Assembly: GCA_947476045.1 (NCBI GenBank)
Contig: CANJNZ010000005.1
Location: 39,745-103,744 of the forward strand
Reading direction: 5' to 3'
From: Chthoniobacteraceae bacterium
Lineage (GTDB): Bacteria > Verrucomicrobiota > Verrucomicrobiia > Chthoniobacterales > Chthoniobacteraceae
Length of the DNA: 64,000 nucleotides
The translations under genes were made by a program, and so were the position numbers. Under the pieces are notes generated by a model. It was not told the DNA's origin, ran no database searches, and saw only the letters and a list, made by a program, of their open reading frames with translations. Of the stretch, positions 42,824 to 51,023 are shown in pieces (the first letter of the stretch is position 1; every line of letters starts with the position of its first letter).

Positions 42824-43840
42824 TCATTTCAAATACTCGCCCTTGAGCCATTCGAGACATTCGTTGCGCGCCTTCAGCAAATCCTTGAGGGGTGTGCCGC
42901 GTGCGGCGGCGGGGAGAAGTGCGCGCACCTCGTCGGGAATCTGCGCCGTTTCTTTTTCGTCGAGTTTTCCGAGCGGGATTTGTCGTGACTTTGATTTCGC
43001 CAGCGCCAGCTCTGTCTTCGCCGAGAGGAGAAAGTCGGCGAGCTTCTGCGCCTCCTCCATCCGCTCCGTGCCGTGGATGATTGCCACGGTATTTGGGATG
43101 CAAATCGTCGCGCCGTTTTCCAGCACCACATGCTCAGCAGCGACAGGCGCCCCCGCATCACGCGCTTCGAAGTAATCATCCGTATCCGTCCAGCCCGCAT
43201 CACACGCGCCCTCGGCGACCAGCGCCTTCACCGCCGCGTTGCCGTTCACCTCGCGCAGTCCGTGTTCGCGCGTGCCGTAGTGCCACGTCTTCATCTGCTC
43301 GCCGCCCCACAAGCTCCACAGCACCGTGTAGTGCGTGAGTGTCGTGCCGTAGAGCGGTTTCGCCATCGAGAAACGCGTGAGGTCATCGTTGAGCGCGTCG
43401 TTTTTCCACGGAATGTCAGCGCGGTGAATCGTCATGCGCAGCCGCCCCGCAAACCCGCTCCATCGCCCCTCGGCGTCGCGCCATTTTTCCGGGATGCGCT
43501 CCCAGCTTTTGCCTTTGTAGGGCTCCAAAACGCCGCGCTCCGCGAGGTCGAGCGTGCCGAGCAATTCGTTGTTCCAAAAAACATCACAGCGCGGCTTGGC
43601 GCGCTCGCGGATGATTTGCTCGGCGAGCCCGAGTGACTTCGTCGCCTCCGTGTCAAATTTCACCACGACCGGAATCCCCGTCCGCTTTTCAAAATCGCGC
43701 AGGACTGCCTCTGCAAAAACCGCATCGTGCGCGCAATAAACGACGAGTTTGTCGCGATCGAGCGTCTGCCACACGAGCAGCGACATCCCCAGTAGCAGGA
43801 AGAGGATGAGATAACCCTTCGTTCGGCGCAGATCGTTCAC
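42824..43840 (-). CDS. fbpA: Ferric-iron-type ABC substrate-binding protein
   Basis: 338 residues from a GTG. An N-terminal hydrophobic segment (YLILFLLLGMSLLVW) anchors or exports it. The body reads VVYCAHDAVFAEAVLRDFEKRTGIPVVVKFDTEATKSLGLAEQI and AKPRCDVFWNNE, the extracellular solute-binding family 1 pattern of FbpA/AfuA-like proteins, with a TDTDDYFEARDAG ligand segment. Ferric or another small-anion substrate is possible; the exact metal is not readable. It starts the fbpABC operon, and the intergenic gap to infC is ~87 bp. Confidence 0.85.
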   Translation of the reverse strand: MNDLRRTKGYLILFLLLGMSLLVWQTLDRDKLVVYCAHDAVFAEAVLRDFEKRTGIPVVVKFDTEATKSLGLAEQIIRERAKPRCDVFWNNELLGTLDLAERGVLEPYKGKSWERIPEKWRDAEGRWSGFAGRLRMTIHRADIPWKNDALNDDLTRFSMAKPLYGTTLTHYTVLWSLWGGEQMKTWHYGTREHGLREVNGNAAVKALVAEGACDAGWTDTDDYFEARDAGAPVAAEHVVLENGATICIPNTVAIIHGTERMEEAQKLADFLLSAKTELALAKSKSRQIPLGKLDEKETAQIPDEVRALLPAAARGTPLKDLLKARNECLEWLKGEYLK

Positions 43841-43927
43841 GCCCGAGCTTTGGCCAATACCCGCACGCGCGGAAAGTGGATTCGTCGGCGCGCACGCAGT
43901 CTTTTGACGAACGTAAGCTCGCGGACG

Positions 43928-44575
43928 CTATGCTTTTTCCTCTTCGGTGAGCTCTTCGTCGTCTTCCTCTTCGACGTCTGCGAGTTCGATTTCGTGGTCG
44001 CTGAAGAATTTCCGTTTCCGTTTCCCGACGGGGTGCGGGACCAAAGTCATGAAGCAGTTTTTTCCGAGCAATTTCGGGTCTGACTCGGCGTGGCCCATGG
44101 CTTCGAGATCCTTGCGGACGCGGCCCATGAGTTCCATACCGAGTTCCTTGTGAGCCATTTCGCGACCGCGAAACTGGAGAAGAATCCGCACCTTGTTGCC
44201 CTTGTCGAGGAACTCCTCGGAGTGGCGCAGTTTGGTCTCGTAGTCGTGGGTTCCGATGTTCACGCGGAACTTGATCTCCTTCACCTTGCTGGCGGTGTTG
44301 TGTTTCTTGTCCTTCTCGTGCTTGGCCAGATCGTATTTGAACTTTCCAAAGTCCACGATGCGGCAGACGGGTGGGATTGCTGTGGCGGCGACTTCGACGA
44401 GGTCGAGGCCGTGTTGCTGGGCGGCACGCAGAGCGTCCTGGATTTTCATGACACCGAGCTGTTCCCCGGTGGACGCTACGATCACGCGCACCTCACGCGC
44501 GCGAATGCGTTGATTGATCCGAATCTGATTGAGTTGTATGGCGATTTTCAGGTTAGGCCGCTGGCGGTGGAGCAC
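43928..44575 (-). CDS. infC: Translation initiation factor IF-3
   Basis: The N-terminal domain (RINQRIRAREVRVI, VMKIQDALRAAQQHGLDLVEVA), linker and C-terminal domain (VKEIKFRVNIGTHDYETKLRH, LRGREMAHKELGMELM pattern) are complete; the tail is an unusually acidic 23 residues (ELADVEEEDDEELTEEEKA). The frame has no ATG before the conserved core. A GTG at 44575 gives the extent used here, but a rare ATC/ATA/ATT start at 44545, 44539 or 44524 is plausible, as infC uses AUU for autoregulation in E. coli. rpmI and rplT do not follow. Start confidence is therefore low, identity high. Confidence 0.93.
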   Translation of the reverse strand: MLHRQRPNLKIAIQLNQIRINQRIRAREVRVIVASTGEQLGVMKIQDALRAAQQHGLDLVEVAATAIPPVCRIVDFGKFKYDLAKHEKDKKHNTASKVKEIKFRVNIGTHDYETKLRHSEEFLDKGNKVRILLQFRGREMAHKELGMELMGRVRKDLEAMGHAESDPKLLGKNCFMTLVPHPVGKRKRKFFSDHEIELADVEEEDDEELTEEEKA

Positions 44576-44713
44576 CGGGCGATCTGTGTTGTTCTGGCGT
44601 CGCCTTCGCTGCTTCCGGTTTTTACACCGGGCTGGCAGCGGCTCCAGCCCTCACCCGCGCTGGCGACTTGCGCGGAAGGGGATGCACTTTTTTGCGCACA
44701 TCCAGCGCGGGAT

Positions 44714-45112
44714 TTACGGGTGAACCCGCTTTGCGGCAAGGGATATTTCCATCCGCCAACAAATGTAACTTACGAATGCTCCCGCTGAATACGCGGCGAC
44801 ATCGAGCAAATCGGCGGTGCCGTGGTGGAGGAAGGCGGGGCCGATCCATTCGGATATGAGCGACCACAGCAGGAGATGGAAGATGATTTCACCAGCGCCG
44901 GGAGGCCGGTCGTGCGTGCGCAATGCGAGAAGGCGCTGGAGCCAGAGGACGAGCGGCAATGCTGCGGGGATGAGCAGGAGGTCGTCGAAGTGTGTTCGCA
45001 AAAATGAGCCGGGCGCGCTGTGTGGTGCGAGGAAAAAGCGGTTCAGCGCGTAGGCTGCGCACGCGAGGATGCACAGCGGGTCGCGCCAGTAACGGAAGGC
45101 GCGTGGCTTCAC
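44714..45112 (-). CDS. Small membrane protein of unknown function
   Basis: 132 residues from a GTG whose bases overlap the stop of a 20-residue peptide gene (GTGA). Three or four membrane segments: DPLCILACAAYALNRFF, LLLIPAALPLVLWL, IIFHLLLWSLISEWIGPAFL and LLDVAAYSAGAFVSYIC. The pattern H-F-DDLLLIPAALPLVLWLQR recalls short membrane proteins in Bacteroidota and Verrucomicrobiota that carry various misannotations; no function is claimed. It is followed on the same strand by infC. Confidence 0.7.
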   Translation of the reverse strand: MKPRAFRYWRDPLCILACAAYALNRFFLAPHSAPGSFLRTHFDDLLLIPAALPLVLWLQRLLALRTHDRPPGAGEIIFHLLLWSLISEWIGPAFLHHGTADLLDVAAYSAGAFVSYICWRMEISLAAKRVHP

Positions 45113-45171
45113 AGCGCGAGCAGGACGAAACCCGTGGCAACGGCGATAATGATTTTGAAAAGGGTGATCAT
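45109..45171 (-). CDS. 20-residue hydrophobic peptide, translationally coupled
   Basis: Reads MITLFKIIIAVATGFVLLAL and a TGA. The whole product is one membrane-spanning helix with a single Lys. Its TGA overlaps the GTG of the next membrane protein gene (GTGA), which is typical of coupling, so translation of the peptide would bring ribosomes to the downstream start. Either a membrane micropeptide or a leader peptide. It lies in the gap upstream of the M42 gene, in the opposite direction. Confidence 0.5.
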   Translation of the reverse strand: MITLFKIIIAVATGFVLLAL

Positions 45172-45267
45172 GTTGGTGGCAAATTGCGGAGTGCGTGTGG
45201 AGTTGTCGAGTGACTGTGCACCTTTCGCTCGCCGTGTGCGGCGCTGGCCGGGTAGCTTCCACGCATC

Positions 45268-46344
45268 ATGGACAAAGCCGCTAAAAAATTCCTTTTCGAA
45301 CTTCTCAGCACACCGAGCCCGACGGGCTTTGAAACTCCGGGTCAGCGCGTCTGGACAAAATACATCGGCGCATTTGCCGACCGCGTGGAGAACGACGCCT
45401 ACGGCACCGCATGGGCGACGCTCGAAGGTTCGGCGAAGAAGCCGCGTCGCATCATGATCGAAGCGCACGCGGACGAGATTGGTTACATCGTGAAGCACAT
45501 CACGAAGGAAGGCTGGCTTCGCATTGATCGCATCGGCGGCAGCGACACGGCAACGGCGCGCGGGCGGCGACTGGACATCCTCGGCGACAAGGGCACGGTG
45601 CGCGGCATCATCGGCAACACGGCGATCCATTTGCGCAAAGACAGCCTCGCCGACGAAAAAGCGCCGAAGATTCACGAGCTATATGTGGACGTGGGCGCGA
45701 CGAGCAGCGCGCAGGTGAAAAAACTCGGCATCCGTGTGGGACACCCGGCGGTGTATTCGGATGCGGCGGAGGAATTCGGCGAAGGTCGCGTCGTGGGCCG
45801 TGCGCTGGACAACCGGCTCGGCGGATTCATCCTCGCGCAAGTGATGGCGCGACTTTCCAAGCGGAAGCCGCGCAGCACAGTCATCGCCGTGAACGCTGTG
45901 CAGGAGGAAATCGGCGGACACGGCGCGAAGATGGTGGCGCATCGTTTGATGCCCGATGTAGCCATCGTGCTCGATGTCACGCACGCGACCGACACGCCCG
46001 GCATCGAACACGCCGTGCATGGCGAAGTGCGGCTCGGCGGCGGCCCGGCCATCACGCACGGGACGTGCAACCACCCGCAGGTCATCAAGCGTCTTCTCGC
46101 CGTGGCGGAGAAAAAGAACATCCCCATCCAGCACGAAAGTTCCTCGCGCTACAGCGGCACGGACACGGACGTGATTTTCACCGTGCGCGAAGGCATCCCG
46201 AGTGCGCTGGTGAGTTTCCCGCTACGCTACATGCACAGCGTCGTGGAAATGTGCGACCTGCGCGACGTGGAGCAGACCATCGAGCTACTCGCCGCATTCA
46301 TCGAGAGCGTCGGCGAGCGCGAAGAGTTCGGTGTGAAGCTCTAG
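45268..46344 (+). CDS. M42-family metallo-aminopeptidase (FrvX-like)
   Basis: 358 residues. Binuclear zinc site: EAHADEIGYIV, VGRALDNRLGGFIL, QEEIGGHGAK and DVTHATDTPG, with a final RYMHSVVEM. M42 peptidases are tetrahedral dodecamers that trim N-terminal residues from peptides in the cytosol. No signal peptide. The stop overlaps the stop of the convergent glycosyltransferase gene in a CTAG. It is divergent from the small membrane protein operon. Confidence 0.94.
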   Translation: MDKAAKKFLFELLSTPSPTGFETPGQRVWTKYIGAFADRVENDAYGTAWATLEGSAKKPRRIMIEAHADEIGYIVKHITKEGWLRIDRIGGSDTATARGRRLDILGDKGTVRGIIGNTAIHLRKDSLADEKAPKIHELYVDVGATSSAQVKKLGIRVGHPAVYSDAAEEFGEGRVVGRALDNRLGGFILAQVMARLSKRKPRSTVIAVNAVQEEIGGHGAKMVAHRLMPDVAIVLDVTHATDTPGIEHAVHGEVRLGGGPAITHGTCNHPQVIKRLLAVAEKKNIPIQHESSSRYSGTDTDVIFTVREGIPSALVSFPLRYMHSVVEMCDLRDVEQTIELLAAFIESVGEREEFGVKL

Positions 46345-47288
46345 GCGAGCTGTGTTTTCAACCACGCGCCGAGGGTGGCGCGCTCGCAGAGTTCTGCGCT
46401 GGGAAAATCGGCCATGCGTCCGATGCGTCCGTCTTTCCACACCCATGCGCGGGGCTGGAAGGGGCCGACTTTTCGCGGGTCGCTCCATGTATGGATGGCG
46501 AGCAGCCGGTCGTTGAGCGCGGCGGCAAGATGCGCGGGGCCGCTGTCCACGCTAGCGACGAATTCCGCGCGGCGAAGCAGCCAGCAAAGTTCGGGGAGCG
46601 TGGTGCGACCGAGGAGGTTCACAAGATTTCCGAGTGTTGGAAAAGTGACGTCACCACTGCCGACGACGGCGACCGGCATGGGTGCAAGTGCGCGGCAGAT
46701 TTCCACGACTTCGGCGACGGTGAGCGATTTTCCCACGCCGCGCGCGAAGGGATGCAGAACGACGAATCGTTGCGGGACACCCGCAGGTGAAGCGCCAGCG
46801 GGCAGCGGCCATTCGAGCGTGGAGGTGTCGCAACCAAGGGCTGTCGCGAGCGCGAGGTAGCGTGTGATGGCGTGGACTGGCGCGCTGCGTGGCGGCACGG
46901 GCACGACGCTGTGATGAAGCAAGCTCGCACCTTCACGCGAGTCGGATGTGCCCCAGCTTTCGCCGCCTGCACGACGCGCAATCAAAGCGCTGCGAAAGAG
47001 TCCTTGAAAATCGAGCACGAGATCCGGCTGCGCCCGTTCGCGGAGCGCGCGCATCCATCCGGGAAAGCGCAGCCAGCCGAAGAGCCCGCCGAGTTGTTTG
47101 CGCGGAAACTCGATCACATCGTTCACGTAGGGATTCTCGCGCAGCAACGGCGCCCACTCGGGATTTACGAGCCAGCTCAGGCGTGCCTGCGGCCAGCGAC
47201 GTTTCACGCTCGCGACAGCAGGCAGCGTGTGGACGATGTCGCCGAGTGAACTGGGCTTGATGACGAGGATGGAGCGCGGTGTGACCAA
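46341..47288 (-). CDS. Glycosyltransferase family 9 (heptosyltransferase-like)
   Basis: 315 residues, probably from a TTG. The GT9 pattern is clear: LVIKPSSLGDIVHTLPAVASVKRRWPQARLSWLV, LVLDFQGLFRSALIARRA, VLHPFARGVGKSL, and FVASVDSGPAHLAAALN near the nucleotide-sugar site. These enzymes add heptose or related sugars to lipopolysaccharide core on the inner leaflet. It is the last gene of an operon with an ABC exporter, a hypothetical membrane protein and a phosphoesterase. Confidence 0.9.
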   Translation of the reverse strand: MVTPRSILVIKPSSLGDIVHTLPAVASVKRRWPQARLSWLVNPEWAPLLRENPYVNDVIEFPRKQLGGLFGWLRFPGWMRALRERAQPDLVLDFQGLFRSALIARRAGGESWGTSDSREGASLLHHSVVPVPPRSAPVHAITRYLALATALGCDTSTLEWPLPAGASPAGVPQRFVVLHPFARGVGKSLTVAEVVEICRALAPMPVAVVGSGDVTFPTLGNLVNLLGRTTLPELCWLLRRAEFVASVDSGPAHLAAALNDRLLAIHTWSDPRKVGPFQPRAWVWKDGRIGRMADFPSAELCERATLGAWLKTQLA

Positions 47289-47324
47289 TCTATCTGGCTG
47301 TTTGCCGCAGCGCGGCGGATGGCG

Positions 47325-48050
47325 TCAGCGTCCCTCCGCGATTCGGGTTGCGAGGCGTTCTGGCAGGCCCGCATTCCGGATTTTTTCCTGCGTGGTTTGA
47401 ATGTCGTATTCGACGCGCCTGAGTTCCACAAAGCGGTCGAGGGCGTGGTAAATCACATAGGAGGCGCGCCAGTCGCCATCCCTCGGCTGGCCGACGCTGC
47501 CGATATTCATGAAATACTTTCTGCCCTGCTCGATGGTGATGTTCTGCCAGTTTTCGAGAGTGCGCACCTGATGATCCCGCACATAGGCGCGCGGCACATG
47601 CGTGTGGCCGAAGAAACAAAGCTGCGTGTGCTGGTAGCTGAAGCTCGCGCCCGCATCGAGCTGGTTGAGGACGTAGCCCCACTTGTGCGGCGTATCGAGC
47701 GTCGCGTGGACGATGGTGAAATCGCGCACCTGCCGGACGAATTTAAGATTGTTCAGCCACTCCAGATCTTCCTGCGTTAATTGCAAGCGGGTGAAATCAA
47801 TGCCTTCATTTGCGAGCGGGGAGACGTTCTGCGGATTGTATTCCATGCACGCGAGTTCGTCGTGGTTGCCTTTGACGACGGGACAATCCAGCGCGCGAAC
47901 GATGTCCAGACACGCCTTCGGGTCGGCGTTGTAGCCGACGATGTCACCGAGGCAGACGTAGTGTGTGCAGCCGTGCGACTGCGCGTCGGCGAGGACTGCT
48001 TTCAGTGCTTCTAAATTTGAGTGGATGTCTCCGAAGAGGGCGATGCGCAT
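47325..48050 (-). CDS. Calcineurin-like metallophosphoesterase
   Basis: 241 residues with all YfcE/MPE metal motifs: GDIHSNLEAL, GDIVGYNADP, GNHDELAC, VHATLDTP and GHTHVPRAY. Substrate unknown; family members cut phosphodiesters or dephosphorylate protein or nucleotides. A single base separates it from the stop of the preceding gene, so it is co-translated in the ABC exporter operon. Confidence 0.92.
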   Translation of the reverse strand: MRIALFGDIHSNLEALKAVLADAQSHGCTHYVCLGDIVGYNADPKACLDIVRALDCPVVKGNHDELACMEYNPQNVSPLANEGIDFTRLQLTQEDLEWLNNLKFVRQVRDFTIVHATLDTPHKWGYVLNQLDAGASFSYQHTQLCFFGHTHVPRAYVRDHQVRTLENWQNITIEQGRKYFMNIGSVGQPRDGDWRASYVIYHALDRFVELRRVEYDIQTTQEKIRNAGLPERLATRIAEGR

Positions 48051-48051
48051 T

Positions 48052-48837
48052 TCAATCGGGCGGGAGCCGCTTTTTTTCAGGTATATAGACGCGCTCTTCC
48101 TTTGGAATTCCTAATTTTCGTTCGAGGATTTGTATTTTCTCAAGGAGCGTCGGGAGCCACTCCTTTTCACTCTCGTGATAAAGGGCGAGCAATTTGTCGT
48201 AGGCCTCACGCTCGTGGCCGGGGCACTCGGCGAGATAATACGCGGACAAACGGCGCGTGTAGTCGAGACGCCCGGGCCTTTCCGAAGCACGTGCAAAAGC
48301 GGCGGATGCTTTGCAAGGGTCGCGGAATTTGTCGCGATAGAGCGCGCCGAGGCGGTCGTAGAGCGACCAGCTATCCGGACAGTTTTCCACGGCGCGGAGC
48401 AGGTAGTCTTCGCCCAGTTTATAATATTCCTTCATCTGCCGGTCGCGTATGTAGGGGTCCGGCTCGCTCTGTTCGACGTAGGCAGCGCCGTTATATGCCA
48501 TGTGCCAGGAGGCCATGTCCCAAAACATTTCCCGTCGCGGTTGAAGCGTGGTGCAGATGTCGAAATAGAGTTTCATCCGCCCATATTCGACGCGTTGCTG
48601 CCACGCGATGTGGGCGCGGATGAAAAGCAAGTCCGCCACCGCCGCGCGCAGTCCGCCGAGAGCGGCAATGAAGCCCGCCTGCCCGGCTTGCTGACGGAGG
48701 CTGGCGGTGATTTTGTAGCTGCCGAGCCGTGCATTTATAAAACGCGCGGTAAGTCCCGTCTCGATGGGGAGCTTGATGAGCCCCCACACGAGCAGCACGG
48801 CGATGCCGAGCGAGCGACCTTTTAAAGCTCCCGCCAT
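48052..48837 (-). CDS. Membrane-anchored helical (TPR-like) protein
   Basis: 261 residues from MAGALKGRSLGIAVLLVWGLIKLP. One N-terminal membrane segment, then helical repeats with YYKLGEDYLLRAVENCPDSWSLYDRLGALYRDKFRDP, TPR-like in spacing and Tyr/Leu positions. The C-terminal tail is basic/proline-rich (VYIPEKKRLPPD). Likely a scaffold for the ABC exporter, with whose permease its start overlaps by 16 bp. No named family. Confidence 0.7.
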   Translation of the reverse strand: MAGALKGRSLGIAVLLVWGLIKLPIETGLTARFINARLGSYKITASLRQQAGQAGFIAALGGLRAAVADLLFIRAHIAWQQRVEYGRMKLYFDICTTLQPRREMFWDMASWHMAYNGAAYVEQSEPDPYIRDRQMKEYYKLGEDYLLRAVENCPDSWSLYDRLGALYRDKFRDPCKASAAFARASERPGRLDYTRRLSAYYLAECPGHEREAYDKLLALYHESEKEWLPTLLEKIQILERKLGIPKEERVYIPEKKRLPPD

Positions 48838-49739
48838 GCGAAGAAGAGATAGGCTACGAGCACATAGATCGCGACGTAGCCGCCGCCGAGCGCCGCGACC
48901 TGCCCGAAAATCCCGGCCGCCACGTGGGTGCCGACCGCGATGTCGTCCACGATATTGAAAAGCTGCATATCGGGAAAAAAGACCGTGATGACCCGCAGGA
49001 ACAGCGAGAGATGCCACGGCATATCCACGCCTGCCTGCATCGGATCCATCCAGACACTGCGCGCGATGGGGACGAGGTGGCCGATGAGGATCATCATCAG
49101 CGCGACGATCACCGTGAACAGCCACGAGGTGGCAAACGTGGAAACCATCAGTGTCAGCGCGGAGCACACAACCGCACGAAGGAAAATCACGCCTATGCCG
49201 CCGAAAAGCGTGCCGGTGAATGTGCCGGCTTTGACCTTCGCCACTTCGGCGTCCACGAGATGGGGCTGCGCGAAGGTGGAGATGTTTGCGATTTCGCGCC
49301 CCTGCCAGAACCAGAGCACCACGCAGAAAAAGACCGTCATCAGCAGTGTTGCGATCAGCAGCATGAGGACGACCCCCGAGAGTTTTCCGAGCAGGTATTC
49401 GAAGCGCGCGACCGGCTTCGCGAGGATGGTGTAGAGCGTGCGATCCTCGATGTCCTTGGGCAGCACCATCGCTGTCGAGAGCACGGCGAGCAGCATGGTG
49501 AAAACGGACATCGCGCCGAGTGAAACATCCATCACCGTCTGGAGCTGTCCCTGAAAACTGAGCACCGCCATCGCCAGCGAAGTGCCGATGAGCACCAGCG
49601 CGAAGACGAGCATGAAATAGAACACTTTTTGCCGGACCAAATCGCGCAGCGTGTTTCCGGCGATGGCCGAAACGCGTCCGAGGGAAAAAAGTTTATGCGC
49701 CGAGTTGTGGGCTGTGGCGCTGGGAGTGGTGGCGGTCAT
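48822..49739 (-). CDS. ABC-2 type transporter permease
   Basis: 305 residues with six hydrophobic segments (VFYFMLVFALVLIGTSLAMAVL, SVFTMLLAVLSTAMVL, LLMLLIATLLMTVFFCVVLW, FLRAVVCSALTLMVSTF, LFTVIVALMMILIGHLV, VAIYVLVAYLFF) and a DIEDRTLYTILAKPVARFEYLLGK coupling segment typical of the ABC-2 family. It forms an exporter with the ATPase encoded upstream (ATGA overlap). The substrate is unknown; lipid or glycan export would fit the downstream GT9. Confidence 0.88.
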   Translation of the reverse strand: MTATTPSATAHNSAHKLFSLGRVSAIAGNTLRDLVRQKVFYFMLVFALVLIGTSLAMAVLSFQGQLQTVMDVSLGAMSVFTMLLAVLSTAMVLPKDIEDRTLYTILAKPVARFEYLLGKLSGVVLMLLIATLLMTVFFCVVLWFWQGREIANISTFAQPHLVDAEVAKVKAGTFTGTLFGGIGVIFLRAVVCSALTLMVSTFATSWLFTVIVALMMILIGHLVPIARSVWMDPMQAGVDMPWHLSLFLRVITVFFPDMQLFNIVDDIAVGTHVAAGIFGQVAALGGGYVAIYVLVAYLFFAWREL

Positions 49740-50602
49740 TGGTTGGATTTTTTCGCGTCGCTCGTAACTTCGAGGAAGTAGCGTTCAAGATTTTGCTGCG
49801 GCCTGCCTTCTCCCACTACGCGTGCGCCGCTTGATGCGATTTTCGCCCGCAGTTCCTTGAGCAACTCGGGCGAGGCATTTTCCAGCACGAGTTCGGTCTG
49901 GTTTTCAATCGCGATGAGTTGATCCAGCGGGCCCTCGCGCACCAGCTCACCGCGATGCATGATGCCGATGCGGTCGCAAATTTCCTGCACCTGGCTGAGT
50001 AAATGCGAGCACAGCAGCACCGTGAGCCCACGCGCCTTGAATTTCAGAATCAGGTCGCAGATTTCCCGCGACCCCGCCGGGTCCACGCCTGCTGTGGGCT
50101 CATCCAGCACGAGTAATCGCGGGTCCTGCACCAAAGCCTGCGCGAGGCCGATGCGCTGGAGCATCCCCTTCGAGTAGCCGCCCACCCGCCTGTGAGCCGC
50201 ATCTTCCAGGCCGACGAGCGCGAGCAATTCACGCGTGCGGTCGTTCAGCATTTTTCCACGGATGCCGCAGAGTTTTCCGTAAAAGTGAACCGTCTCCTCG
50301 CCGGTGAGGAATTTGTAGAAATACGGATTCTCCGGCAGGAAGCCCACCGCCTCGCGGCTCTCCACATCGCGGCTGTCCTTGCCGAAAATAAACGTCTTCC
50401 CAGCCGTCGGAGTGACAAGACCGAGGACGACTTTCATCGTCGTGCTCTTGCCCGATCCATTCGGCCCGAGCAGTCCATAGACATGGCCTGCCTCTACGTT
50501 GAGTGACAGGTTTCGCACCGCAGTGATAGCCCCGCGTTTCAAAACGGAAGGAGGGGTGAACTCCTTGGTCAGATTCTGGATCGAAATGGCTGGTGTGCTC
50601 AC
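49736..50602 (-). CDS. ABC transporter ATP-binding protein
   Basis: 288 residues from a GTG: Walker A GPNGSGKST, Q-loop FLPENPYFY, signature YSKGMLQRIGLAQAL, Walker B LLVLDEPTAGVD, H-switch LLCSHLL. A C-terminal accessory domain (~225-288) resembles that of ABC-2 exporter ATPases of the gliding/lantibiotic-immunity type. The stop overlaps the permease start. It heads a five-gene minus-strand operon running to the GT9 gene. Confidence 0.92.
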   Translation of the reverse strand: MSTPAISIQNLTKEFTPPSVLKRGAITAVRNLSLNVEAGHVYGLLGPNGSGKSTTMKVVLGLVTPTAGKTFIFGKDSRDVESREAVGFLPENPYFYKFLTGEETVHFYGKLCGIRGKMLNDRTRELLALVGLEDAAHRRVGGYSKGMLQRIGLAQALVQDPRLLVLDEPTAGVDPAGSREICDLILKFKARGLTVLLCSHLLSQVQEICDRIGIMHRGELVREGPLDQLIAIENQTELVLENASPELLKELRAKIASSGARVVGEGRPQQNLERYFLEVTSDAKKSNQ

Positions 50603-50753
50603 GGCGAGTAGTAATTGCTGCGTCTAGTGCTGCGGATCAACCCCTTGTTTATCGTCCTGCAAACAAACACAAATTTTTCATCGAAGCGCTTGGGTAACTG
50701 TAGGCAAACATGGCGTGAGCCTACGAATATCGTTTCTGGGTGCAACCGTAGCG

Positions 50754-51023
50754 TCAGCTCGCAATCTCGAACCCGCGCACATTCAGCGGCGCGATGACGT
50801 GTGTATCCACTTTTTTGATGTGTGACTTCAGATCGCTCTCCGCGATAGCTTCGAGAAACGCCTCCACTTCATTCACCTCGCCGCTCACCAAAAGCTCCAC
50901 ACGACCATCGGGCAGATTGCGCACCGAGCCGGTGACTTCGTAGCCGCGCGCAAGATTTTTTGTCGTCCAGCGAAAGCCGACGCCCTGCACACGTCCTTCG
51001 TAAAAAACATGACGCCCGATCAT
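50754..51023 (-). CDS. acyP: Acylphosphatase
   Basis: 89 residues: GRVQGVGFRWTTKNLA (with the catalytic Arg), then GSVRNLPDGRVELLVSG (with the catalytic Asn), the canonical acylphosphatase pattern. It hydrolyses carboxyl-phosphate bonds such as acetyl phosphate. Its start overlaps the stop of the GalT-like gene by ATGA, an unusual partner for this enzyme. Confidence 0.94.
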   Translation of the reverse strand: MIGRHVFYEGRVQGVGFRWTTKNLARGYEVTGSVRNLPDGRVELLVSGEVNEVEAFLEAIAESDLKSHIKKVDTHVIAPLNVRGFEIAS

